A stretch of DNA of 64,000 nucleotides from Strongyloides papillosus (Eukaryota; Nematoda; Chromadorea; Rhabditida; Strongyloididae). Where the stretch lies: contig SRSI01000079.1 of NCBI GenBank assembly GCA_005656395.1, forward strand, positions 1,054,001 through 1,118,000, written 5' to 3'. This document shows, one piece after another, positions 1 through 12,262 of the stretch (its first letter is position 1; each line of letters opens with the position of its first letter). Position numbers and translations under genes: made by a program. The notes under the pieces are model-generated. The model saw only the letters and a program-made list of their open reading frames with translations. It was not told the origin of the DNA and did no database searches.

Positions 1-1037
1 GCAATATATGACAATTATTAAGATAAGATAAAAAAAATTAAAATCAAATTATATTTGGCTTTTTGAGATTTAACAAAATTTTTGTTAAATATCATTTATT
101 CTAGAATAGAATAGATTTTGTCCTCTAAATCTTTTTATGTTTAAATAATCTAAACTAAATTGTCTCATAATACCGCAATCTAGCCACGCATGTAAAAAAT
201 TTTGAAAAAATGTTTACAAATTTATGATAAAGCGATGCATATACTTATTTTTAAAAAAATATAGAAATATCTAAAACTTTTGCTATGCTTTATAAGAACT
301 GGAAAAAAAAGTTACCTAAATTTCTAAGTCGAAACTATTCATCAATGCATTTTAAAAGTAAATTTTATAATATTTTATTAAAAAAATTCATCAATACTTT
401 GATTTAAATATATTTATATTTTTTTAAAGTCTATATAAATTTTTTACTACGAAAAGTGTCTGAGTAATTGTTTTGATTTATTTTTAATCTTATCAATTTA
501 GAGAAATATTTTTATCATTTTAAATACATTAAAAATTTGCGTTCTTATTTTTATAATACATTTTAAAAAGTTTTGTCAAAAAAATATAAAACAAAATAAA
601 AAATATTCATTAAATTTGTAAAAGTATTTTTTATTATGCAACCAAAATGCGAAATTATAAAATAACAATCGCAAAAATTGGATTATTTTAGGTTAAATAA
701 TTATGAAATACTTATGATCAACCTCAAATATTATTAATATTTTAAAAAATTAGCCAGACTTAATATTAATCTCTATTTTTAATTTTCATCATATTAATTA
801 ACTTAAAACTTGCATATTAACACTAATCAGAAGTCTAACGTAAACATTGTTCTTAAATTTTTATTTTTATATTAAAAATTCGTAAAAAATTATTCAAACA
901 TAGAATATCAAATGAATTTAAAATCATGAGGATATATAATAAAACAATTTTGATAAAATATGTTTTATAAGCTTTTACCGTTCAAAAAAGTCCAGCCCTG
1001 CGGGCAAGCAGCGACGAGCGAAGCGAGGCTGCGGCTT
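1..1037. repeat. Dispersed ~1 kb repeat, copy A (left end cut by window)
   Basis: This AT-rich non-coding stretch is closely similar to 45873-47093 in the same orientation. Shared landmarks include the runs around 45-115, 150-200 and 640-720. Copy A ends with a GC-rich block at about 991-1037 (CAGCCC...GGCTTG) that recurs at 47042-47093. Relative to copy B it lacks about 170 bp just before the GC-rich block. The unit may extend to the left of the window. I see no coding capacity or terminal repeats. 1038-1342 holds nothing recognisable other than the upstream region of the next gene. Confidence 0.85.
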
Positions 1038-1342
1038 GTATTTTTTTATAATAATTTTTTGTAGTAATACCAAACAAAAATATAAATTCAAACCATCTAT
1101 TCACATAAATATCAAATATTTATATCTTTCATTTATTTGAAAGCAATTAAATTTAAAATTTTTACACCTGAAATTCGGCGATTACCTTTCAAGGAGACAT
1201 TGCAGTTTTTTTTTACGAACGATAAACGCCATTAACCTTAGTAATAAATTTGTTTGTTTTTAAATAGTAATAATAAATCAAATATCTGACAAATCGAAAC
1301 AGTATAAATAGTAGATGATAATTCTATATGAACACTTAAAAA

Positions 1343-2883
1343 ATGAAGGTATTTTTGTATTTCTTTTATTCAATTTTATCTGTTACGATTTATTCTAATT
1401 CCCCTTTAGCAAGAGGTGCAGGCAGGGGACAAAAATGTGGATATGAAGATAATAAACGTGAACAATTTGCTCAAAAACTTATCTATAAAGGGAAAACTAT
1501 TGATAGAGTTAAAATAAAAGAAATTAATTTGTTAAGTAACAGCAAACCATGCATGAAAATGTGTGATTTAGTAAACAAAAATTGTCCAGAAATCAGCATA
1601 ACTAATCCAACAAGTAAAAAACCTGAATATTCCGTTTTTGTTGTACGAGAAAACGATTACGAAAAGTAAGTTTATTAAATGTTATTTAATAGATTTCAAT
1701 TTATAGAAGCCAACAAAATCCATCTACATATTTACATGATACTATTGAAATAGATAGTAATGCCGGAGTAGTTAAATGTCCAGGACCAGAAATGTTTAAA
1801 GACAACAAAAATATAGAATGGACACCAAACCCAATTGCAAAATATCGTCAATTAAAATATGACAATAATCGTTTAACCTACATGATCATTGCTCCAGATG
1901 AAAGGAAAGATTTCAAAATTAGTTGTGGTAAGATTAGACAGGTACCAAATGATCCAAAATATGATATTACATGGGATTATAGCATTAAGGTGATTGATAA
2001 GCAATACAAATATGGTCCTGATATCTCACCAAATTATAGTGGATCAATTAAATGTTCTGATAAAGATACAGAAGATTATGCTCTAATGTTTGCAGCAGTT
2101 CCAAAAGAGAAATGGAATGAACCAAAAGATGGAAGGACATCACGAGTAAGACAAATCACCAAAAATGACAAAATATATCCTGATGAAGTCATTTTTATTT
2201 ATAAAAAGATAACTCAACAAAAACATGAAGCATTAACGTTTGAACCACTATGTGTAAGAAGAGTAACTGATGGTAAATCATCAAATAAGGGTGATAAAAA
2301 TGATTGGAGATCAAATATAGGAGATACAAACAAAGGAGGTTCAAATGATTTTAGACCAGGTAGAGGAGATAGAAATAATGGAGATACTGAGAAAGAGGAT
2401 TCAAACAATGGGAGATCGAACAAAGGAGGAACAAATAATAAAGGTCCAAGTGATTGGAGATCTGATAGAGGAGATACTAATAAAGAGGATTCAAATAATT
2501 GGAGATCGAACAAAGGAGAAACAAATAATAGAAGTCCAAGTGATTGGAGATCAGACAGGGGAGATACTAATAAAGAGGATTCAAATAATTGGAGATCGAA
2601 CAAAGAAGGACCAGATGATAGAGGTCCAAATGGTTGGAGATCAGACAGAGGAGATACTAATAAAGAGGATTCAAATAATTGGAGATCAAGTAAAGGAGGT
2701 TCAAACGATTGGAGATCAAATAAAGAAGGTTCAAATGATTGGAGATCAAATATAGGAGATACTAATAAAGAAGATTCTAACAATTTAAGACCAAGTAGAG
2801 GAGATCGGAATAATTGGAGATCAAGTAGAGGAGGCTCAAATAATCAAGAGTCAGACAATGGAGGTCCAAACCCTGTAGAATAA
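1343..2883 (+). CDS. Secreted protein: KCP-type N-terminal module plus charged tandem-repeat tail
   Basis: Two exons, 1343-1665 and 1707-2883, join in frame across a 41 bp GTAAGT...TTATAG intron to give 499 residues. Residues 1-20 form a hydrophobic signal peptide. The central part carries VVKCP, a second Cys 49 residues later (ISC), and an EVIFIYKK...FEPLCVRRV segment. These align with the N-terminal modules of the genes at 31688, 36469 and 41151 (KCP ... GD-hydrophobic-F ... EFLEP). The last ~200 residues are an N/D/S/R/G-rich tandem repeat with recurring DWRS and NNWRS motifs. There is no NC[S/T] repeat and no membrane anchor, so the product is probably secreted. Family membership is seen in the sequence; function is unknown. 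Confidence 0.8.
2371..2730 (+). repeat. 90-bp in-frame coding tandem repeat
   Basis: Four 90 bp (30-codon) units start at 2371, 2461, 2551 and 2641. Each begins near GGAGATACT and contains GAGGATTCAAA and GGAGATC motifs. They encode repeats with the core GDTNKEDSNNWRS. Shorter, less regular versions flank the array from about 2281 to 2860. The array leaves several frames open on both strands, but those frames are by-products of the repeat composition. Confidence 0.85.
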
Positions 2884-4493
2884 AGCTACAAGCACTATGG
2901 TGATCAAAATAATTGCAACATTAATAATAAAATAATAAATAACGTTAAAAGGATTTAAAAATAAATAAGATCATTTTCATCACTTTTTGAACTTTCTTAG
3001 AATAAAGTTAAATACGTCCCTAAATATTCGTTGTAGCTGTGCTTTCTTAATGAACTCTATGGGAAGTGTTTTGGTTAAATAGTTTTAAGAACAATTTAAT
3101 TGGACAAAAATTTTAAATTTGACAAATCCTACCTGAAAAAGAATTCGTTTTGTTTAGAGAAGACAATACTAATGAGCAATTACCCTATGCCGACAACCAA
3201 AAAAGATTGGTTATAGTTATTAGTAAATAACAGAATTAAAAACATAAGTTTTTGTTATATCAATATACTTTTTTAATGGATTTTACTTTGTGTCCACGGA
3301 AAGAGATGAAAATATATTATTATTACTATATTATCACTTTACCTGTCATTATAAAGGTAGCACCGTCTCAGTTATTCAAATATTTATCGTTTTCAATTAA
3401 ATTATATTTATAGCAATTTTTTTTAAAAATAATTTACATTTTTTTTATTTGTTTGGAATTAAAATTCTTTCTTCATAAATACTTGTAATAGTAAAAATTT
3501 ATAAGATTAGAATTTATTAGTGGACTATACTTTACAGAGAAATACAAAAACCAGTACAACAAGACGGATGTAAAACGTGGCCACCTGTAAGAGTTATAAT
3601 ATAAGGGAAAGATTCTACTTACGAATTACACAAATTAATTATCACTAATTATAATAAACAATAGAATAGCATTGTAGTATCACTAACTACCTGAAATAAA
3701 ATTTGATTACTACCAGTGAAAAGTATTACATTATAATGTCATGAAAAATAAAATGACAATTTTTAGTTTTTCTCAACCCTTATATCTAGCATTATAACTC
3801 CTGGAGGCACACGGTAAAATAACAAATGATCTTAAGGCGAAAATATTTACATCATATTTTACTTAATAGAGATGGGATCCGACGCTGGTTGACCCCTGAC
3901 CAAATTCTAAGGGTCGACTCCAAATTTTAGGATCGATGCAAAATTACAAACATTTTAGGATCGGTTTTATACTATTCATTGACAACTTTGGAAAATTCAT
4001 CTGTTAGTGAAATAATAATTATTTTTAACATATTAAAAATATTAGTTTTGAAATTAATATTGGCCACTTTTGGAGTTCAGTAAAGTTATCAGCACCTAAT
4101 TTACATAGTTAATTATCAAAAATTAAGAATAATAAAGTCAACTAACATCAAATCTGAGTTCAATGCTATTATACATTAGAAATTGTCGAAGAACTAATTT
4201 AACTACTAAGAATTTGAACAATTTATTTGTTTTAAAGGATCATTTATAATTTATATATTGTAATATTTTTATTAATAGAAAATTTCCTTTAATTATAATA
4301 AAATTATGTTTTTTACAGGAATAGATATTACTAGTTTAACGGGTCGATTTTAAAAAGTGACCCTAAACCGACCGACCCCAGGTCGAAAGATTTACCGACC
4401 CACCTATGTCTAGTTAAAAATGGTGAAAAAAATTATTAGTGTAGATAATGACTGAGAAAAATGTTTTGTTTTTTTGATATATTATTTTTTTAT
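2884..4493. other. Gene-free interval with possible degenerate hAT-like element
   Basis: No gene is visible. At 3867-4412 a segment is bounded by TAGAGATGGGATCCGAC and, inverted, TAGACATAGGTGGGTCGG, with several GGTCGAC/GACCGAC motifs inside each end. This resembles a decayed hAT-type non-autonomous transposon. No matching 8 bp target duplication is visible, so the assignment is weak. Confidence 0.35.
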
Positions 4494-4990
4494 TCAAAAT
4501 TTGTATTTTCTAAAACCATTTCTTCTCTTACGCTTTTTTTTTCTTTCTTCGGTTGTTCTGAAGTCAATAAATCCAAAGTCATAGTAATATACTCCATCAT
4601 ATTCTAGCATAGATTTAGGCCATCTATTTTTAATTTCTACTTTTACTTCGTATTCACATCTAAAGTGGAAAGTAGCATTAAAAGCTATTAAATAGATAAG
4701 TAATTTAAATTATATTTATATTTACTTTCTTTATTTTGTATTTTCGTATATTTTTTAATATAAAAAGGTTGATTACATTTTTCATTAAACCATTCACCTT
4801 TATAGTGATTGTATAGAAATACTGTTACAGATTCTTGTTCCTTACAATATGGACACATTGGAAGTCCTGTCATTACAGCATTATATTCTGTCGAATTATC
4901 TTTATCTTCAACAGTTGTAGATTTTGAAATAATAACACCAAATATTGAAATACAAACTATAAATACTGTTAATGCTTTTAAAAATGCCAT
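4494..4990 (-). CDS. Small secreted protein, possibly transthyretin-like
   Basis: Exon 1 is 4990-4726 and exon 2 is 4684-4494, joined across a 41 bp intron with a GTAAAT donor and TAATAG acceptor. They encode 151 residues ending in TGA. The first ~22 residues are a clear signal peptide. The mature part has CPYC near residue 46, NEKCNQPFYI, then FHFRCEYEV and a C-terminal YYYDFGFIDF followed by a basic tail (RKKKRKRR). The spacing of the Cys residues and the final YDxG-I-x-hydrophobic strand faintly recall nematode transthyretin-like proteins, but this is only a suggestion. It is not obviously related to the KCP-module genes in this window. Confidence 0.6.
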
Positions 4991-7592
4991 TTAGAAGTAT
5001 TTTACTTAAACATTTTGAAATTAAAATTTCCTTAAATACTAGAAATTGTTATACAAAATTTTTGAAAAACATATATTTGAACATATGAACAATTAAAGAA
5101 CAATAAATACTAAAAAATATTGCCGATTAAAAAAATATAAATATAATAATGGAAGTCAAATTTCTATTAAATAAATAAAATTTTGTCCAATATTAACTTT
5201 TACCTAAAAAGAACGAACAATCAATTACAAAATATGGTAAAGTTTTGATTAATTCAATTCCAACGACATAAAAGTAAAAGCATAATAAAATATAAATTTA
5301 CAAGTATTAATTTAATATGAGTGTAAAATATTGGCGCTTAAAACTAAAAGACAGCTTGCGTAATAAAACAAAATTTATAAATGAGACCAAGTTATTAAGA
5401 TGTTTTATTTTTTTAAGTAGTTTATTTGAGAACTATATTTTACTTCTCTTTTCTTAAGATCAAATTTTGATTTTCGAAGAGATCAGTGTACGGCTTGTAA
5501 AACTTTTACATTAATTTTGGATTTAAGACACTCTAAAATTTTTGTTAAGTCTACTATACACATTGTCGAATTCTATACAAAACATTTTCATAATTTTGCT
5601 TAGAAATAATTATTATTCAAATAATTTATTTTTCCATTTACTTGCATAAGTTATATATAGAAATCTGACTTCTTGCAGAGTTATCAATGTTAAAAATTAA
5701 TCTCAACTTTAACTTCAAATGAGTGAACCTTTTTTATATTGAAAGATATTTTAATAAATGTTACTGATTATGAAAAAGCAACTAAAAATCACCACCTTGA
5801 AATAAAGATTCTGTTTTCAATGCCAGCTGCATGTTAGTCTCATAATCTAATGTTTATAATTTCAAAGCTCACATGAAGCACTTTTCTTGCAATTTTCCAA
5901 AATATTTAAAATACTTTATATTTACATATTATACAAAAATAATAAATAAATAAAACAAACTTTTGATTTTTCATATTAATGTATTTTTCTTGTTCTACTA
6001 GTAAATTAGATTTATTTCATATAATATTGAGTTATTAACATATCTTCATTTTTTCATAGTAATATTTTTCAAATCAAATAGTTTTGTTATAGTATATACT
6101 ATTCTATTACATACTGAAAAATTCAAAAAATAGATAAAAATCATTTTTATGTTTACAAACAATAAATTTGATATCAACGGAAGTAATGTATTTATTCAAT
6201 GTAGACAAATAAACTTTTATTTTTCCAATTGTAAAATCTTAATTATTAAATAATTATATGAAAATTTATTTTACATTAAAAAATAGCCAATAGATTTTAT
6301 TTTAAGTTATCAAATAATGTTTTATGGGATTATAAATATAAAATGTTTTATATTAAAAAAATCGTAATCTCAAGTAATTTAAAGTAAACTATTTCAAACT
6401 TAATTTCTATATTAAATATTTCATTTATACACAGAAAATTTTTTTTGTCATTTTTTAAACAAAAAGAACAAATTTGTCAAATAGCACTCAGGAAAGACAG
6501 ATGAATACATTTTTAAAAAAATTGTATAGCATGTAAATTTTTTGATCTTAGAAAAATGCATATTTTGCAAATCAAACAAAAATATGTTTCTTAATTTTAC
6601 GTGTTTAATTTTAAAAATTACATTATGAAATCTTTAAATTTTATTGTAATTTCAATTTCTAGAAGATTAAAAAATAGTTTAATAAAGTTTAAATCTTCAC
6701 ACAGAGACAATCTCATCATTTTCTTTCCCGAAAACATTATTCAAATTTAACTATTCATATTATTTTTTTTTCTATCCAGTCATTTTATATCTTATTCAAT
6801 CATTTGCTTCCCTGGGTAATTATTTTTTTCTCTGGAAACTTTAATTTTAAATATAATTTAAAATGTTATTTTATTAATATTATATTTTTACATTTAATAG
6901 TTTAACATAGACAAACAATTAAAGCATTAAAACATTCCAGACAAACAGTTATTGAGAATTACTACTATATTTTTGAAATAACTAATTAAAAACCAAAGAA
7001 GAATGTCCGGTAATTTTTTGTTAGTAATTTTTTTATTGTTAGATAGATTATATACTTCAAAAGTTTTTGTGTGACGGTTTATTTTGTTTTAGCAATAAAA
7101 TATAAATAACTGTATCAAAATAATTTGTTAAATTCTGACCGTGGATTTATTTGTATAAAGCAAGCCAAGCTAACTAAAAAATATAACAATATAAATTTTT
7201 ACGAAGAATGGAAAAGAGTTATAACACTCAGAAATGTGGTAATATTTTAAAGTTAAAAAAATAGACTTTATAAAAATGTCTATATCTATATATTTATAAA
7301 TTTTTTTTTTAAAATAAATAATTTTTCCATATACGAATAAGATTAAGTTTTACAATAATTTATTTCAAATGTAGATATATAATGTTTCATTATTATGACC
7401 AATGATAAAGTATATATTTAAAATAGAAATATTTATATTTTCAAATTGAATATTGATATAAATTTGTATCAAAAGAATTTTTTTTGATTTCCTTCTCACT
7501 AACTAAATTGTTTAACAATACTTTTATTTCATTAAATTATCACTTAAAATCTCATAACTTTTAGCCAAAATATCAAAAAAAAAAGTAAAATA
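4991..7592. other. AT-rich interval without recognisable genes
   Basis: Mostly homopolymeric A/T sequence with no open frame of plausible composition. I see no tRNA or clear repeat structure. Confidence 0.6.
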
Positions 7593-7975
7593 TGACAGTT
7601 GGGAAACTGTTTGGAAAATTCGAGAACATTGTTTTTGTTATTATAAAAGGTGACGAGAGTCATCAAATTATTCATTTTATTAACTTAGGTAATAGTAGTA
7701 GTCGTTTTTTATGTAATCAAAATTTTATATGTGTGTCGGTTTATAAAACCCAGTTTGAGACCACTAGGGGTTTCATAGACGGTTGAGGGAGATCTCAGGA
7801 ATTGTTAAGAGATCGAAGGATAAGTATAAGTGGGCACTACACTTTGTGTTAATCTTATTTGTGTGAGTAATTGTAATAAAGCTTGGATAAATAAAAGTGA
7901 ATTGTTGATAAAGACTTCAATAATCAGTCGGAGATTCAGAGGGCATTGGGAATTGTTTGAAAAGGGGGACGCCAA
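7593..7975 (+). repeat. Possible solo LTR or retroelement remnant
   Basis: A ~380 bp island of more balanced composition stands out from the surrounding A/T runs. It begins TGACAGTTGGG, contains TATAAAA near 7742, AATAAA near 7877 and 7891, and ends near a purine run (GAAAAGGGGGAC) around 7958-7971. TATA and polyadenylation signals in the same orientation fit an LTR. No duplicate copy is visible in the window, and I could not define a CA end or target duplication. Confidence 0.3.
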
Positions 7976-8339
7976 AACCTATATCTTATAAATATATTTT
8001 CTAAAGCGTTAACAACTTCAAACGAAATTGAATTCTGAAAACGTATTTCATAATGTATTTTTAAAAACGAATTAGATTCAAAAATAAGTATAATATTTTT
8101 AAATTTTCTAAGATTAAATAAATGTTAACTTATATCAAAATATTAAAGTATATAATTTTGCAATGAATGATCAAACGTATACGAAAATCTAACGTTTCGT
8201 ATCATTTAAAACATTTTTGTTATTGCTTGATATATTTAAATTTGGATAAATTTGAACATTTTAAAATAGTGGGACATTTTTATTGCATTTTACGTAATAA
8301 TGTGAAATTTGTCCAATTTTTTTGTATGAAAGTTTCCCT

Positions 8340-9180
8340 TCACAAATTATTTTATTTAATCAAAAAACCTAATGAAGATTATGAACTTAATCATATGTAT
8401 ATAAAGCTATGTCCTGTACTAAACGCATTCAATTTTTGTCATCAGATAACAATAATAGGTCATGAATATACAATAATGCCCTATAAAAATAGATATCAAA
8501 TATTAGCTTTTAAGTTGAATGAAGATAAGCTGACAACATTTAACATCACTCTCATTCTTCAAATTGGTGGAAGAAGCTTAGGTTACTACAATACGGATAA
8601 TTTTTTAATCACAAGGATGTTGTATTTAGAAGAAACAATCGACTATGCTCCAATGTATCCAGATTATTCTAATTTAACATTTACTATCTTTAGATATGAA
8701 TTAGTGCATCTGGAATACTATTTGCAAGGATGAGGAAAATGAAACACCTAGATCAAGACTCTTATTTTATGGACCTAAGGATGATGACCTGCTGCTTGAA
8801 GAGCAGATATACCGATACTATGACAATGATAAACAGTTCCAATCAAATTGTACAACAGATAGGATGCTTTATGCTTTCTTATTAGGAATGTTTTATAATG
8901 GAGAAAAACTCGAATTTGATGATCCAGAATATTCTAATTCTTCAAATATTGTTGTTAAGCGCTCAAAAAATTTTACTATACTGAAAACTACTGAAGATCG
9001 TACTGCAATCATTAAATGTGTTTATCGCACACCAAATGGTATATGCTAATTTTACATAATATTTAGATTTATTGTATTTATAAAGAGTGTTAAAATTAAT
9101 ACAAATTGAGTCTCTTTAAATTCATTAAAGTATCAATCACTTCAATTGACCAATTCGTTCGTGAAGATTTGATTGATTAA
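8340..9180 (+). pseudogene. Broken paralogue of the gene at 31688
   Basis: This is a 5'-truncated copy matching residues ~200-436 of the 31688 gene. It includes the [23 protein letters not shown] and PRSRLLF segments and the NC[S/T] domain (QSNCTTDRM ... IIKCVYRTP). A one-base insertion near 8722 converts the expected YYC to YYLQG plus stop. The frame resumes with [13 protein letters not shown]. An insertion of about 95 bp near 9042-9135 separates the end of the Cys repeat from the final DQFVRE-like codons. No signal peptide or KCP module precedes it, and the sequence before ~8340 is unrelated. It is a dead partial duplicate. Confidence 0.85.
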
Positions 9181-10130
<950 letters not shown>

Positions 10131-10291
10131 TCAAAATTTCCGACACAAAACCCCTTGAAAACCCTCCCCAAAAAGAATATAAACGACAGGACAAAAAACC
10201 ACTTTATAGTTTATTATAAAAACAAAATAAATACAATAAATATACAAAAATTATTAAAACTTATCAAAATTAAAAGATTCATACAATGGGC

Positions 10292-11137
10292 TCAAAAACC
10301 GAATAAAGCATTTTCATCGATTCGCGAGCACTCATCCTTGAATCTAGGAGGAATATCATCTGGATGAATTGGTACAACATTCTTACTTGTTAACTGTACC
10401 AAGTAATACTTCTCCCTCATCAAGTTGTACTGAGCCCCAAGAACACCAAGGATATTTACTTCAGAGTACCTCGTTCCCTTTTTAGCACTCTTCATGAGTC
10501 TATCGAGGTGGCAATTGCCATTTTCACTAAGCTTTCTTTTTCTACTGCCAGTACTTTGTCTCCTTTGGGAGTTAACTGTTTTGAGTACTCTTATTTGGCC
10601 AGTAGATCTTGGTCGTTGAGAAGCAGACAAAACAAATCTAGGTGGAGGAGTTGTGACAGTTCTTGCTTTTTCAAGTATTTCTAAAAAGAATAAAATTAGT
10701 AAACACACTTTAGGTTAATGGAAACCTACCCTCGTTGATCTTGTCTATAATTCTCTGAGGGTCATCACCCCGCTTAACCCATATATATTTCGGACCATAC
10801 TTATTGAACCCATATTCATCAACAGCTCTTGGTTTGTCCCTCTTAGCCTTTTTGGGTTTTTGATCATCAGCACTGTAGTCCTTAGTCTCCGAAAAAGGTA
10901 TTCCTTTGCTGATGCTTTCCTCATACTTCTTGACAAATGACTGTTTCTAAAAAAAATATATTCTCTAGGATACTTTAAACTTACGATATTACTTTCAGGT
11001 TCCCATGTTGCCTCATTAAAAGACAATCCCTTCCACTTAACTCTGTAGAGAGTTTTGCCATCCTTGACACTTTTACCGAGAATACTCTCCATAACGCGTT
11101 CCTCCTGGGGAGAAGGATTTTTAGGTGTTCTAGCCAT
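10292..11137 (-). CDS. HP1-like chromodomain protein with atypical aromatic cage
   Basis: Three exons (11137-10985, 10946-10730, 10680-10292) separated by 38 and 49 bp introns encode 252 residues. Residues ~13-60 form a chromodomain (RVKWKGL ... ATWEPESNI). The middle is basic and probably disordered. Residues ~195-250 (ILGVLGAQYNL ... YYLVQL ... VPIHPDDIPPRF) look like a divergent chromo-shadow domain, as in HP1. HP1 proteins bind methylated H3K9 through three aromatics. Here the first position (usually Y in EYxVE) is Arg (ERVME) and the third (usually F/Y after WKG) is Leu; only the WKG tryptophan remains. Histone binding may be lost or altered. The gene is divergent from CTR9 and shares the 1.1 kb spacer. 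Confidence 0.85.
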
Positions 11138-12262
11138 ACTTAAATATACACTAAAAACAACATTAAATAATTAATTAAGAGAAAAAAAATAAGAAACTAA
11201 ATTTAGGGAGACATATCAACACGCACACAATCACAAAAAATGTTAGAGCTAAAACAAAAATAAGTATTTTAAAATTATCTGACAATGAAGAAATAATACC
11301 ACTAATTCCTACTCTATTAAAGTGAACACAAAACTTGTTCCACGAAAGAGACTTTTTTACTAGCGGAATAATATTTAAGTTAAGCTTATTTTAAAACAAT
11401 TCTTTTGGTGTAAAAAGATAATTTTTGAAAGCATATTATACTCAAAACAGAAAAAATACAATGAGATACCCGCCCAATTCATTGTCTATGTTTCAAAAGA
11501 AGGAGAGATTGCGTCAACTTTACACCAATTAATTTTATATTATATCCCAAGGTGTAGGTGTATGAGAGAACAATGGATACACAATATAGATTTTGTTTTG
11601 CCATGCATGAGAAAAAAAAATATTATGCGGAAAAAGTTCTTATTAAATTCAGGCAAACAACCTAAGATCAGCTTTGATTTCACAAACGATGAATTAAAAT
11701 CGACATTTAAATTTCTTCTTCTGTTCATGTTTCCTGGTAATGAAGTCCAAAGGGATGAGGTGTTCTTTCATTTCATATTAACAATGAGTGGAGATGGTTT
11801 TTACTCTTCTTCCAATTACTTTTTTAATTGTAACTAACTATAGGAGTCATGAATTTTGACTCTCAAACAACATAGAAGATAATATAGCACATGAATTAGC
11901 CCATCAAAATTGATAACTGATTTTGTCAAAGCTAAAAAACATCTCGGCTCTTGACAGTACTGGTTCACAGAGTATCTATCATTTATGCATTTAGTTAACT
12001 AAATGCTTAAGTCAATTAATGCATCACTTTGTATGTCACTTATTTTACAATACTCTTATCACTTGGTATGTTACGGTGTCCCATTATGAGAAGCTCTGCT
12101 CCAAAAAACCCAAAGGCAAACATATTTTTTCTATAAACACCATCGTTGTCATTTCATTTTTTTTATTTAATATTATAGATTTCGTGTAATTTTCCTCTTG
12201 ATTTTTTCCACTGTTACAATTATAAATAATTACAATTTATTTTAGTTATACCTCTAGTAATA
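11138..12262. other. Divergent intergenic region between HP1-like gene and CTR9
   Basis: This spacer lies between two genes transcribed away from each other and should contain both promoters. Short open frames at 11540-11837 on both strands have no recognisable composition. No element was identified. Confidence 0.5.

Noticed and set aside
2214..2783. Long open frame on the minus strand (189 codons) and another on the plus strand within the repeat tail
   Set aside because: They exist because the 90 bp repeat lacks stops in several frames; composition (FDLQS repeats) is a mirror of the sense repeat.
3867..4412. hAT-like element
   Set aside because: Ends look inverted and hAT-like, but the target duplication does not match, so it is mentioned only as weak evidence in the interval entry.
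11540..11837. Overlapping short open frames on both strands upstream of CTR9
   Set aside because: No motif, no splice continuity, both strands open to the same degree.
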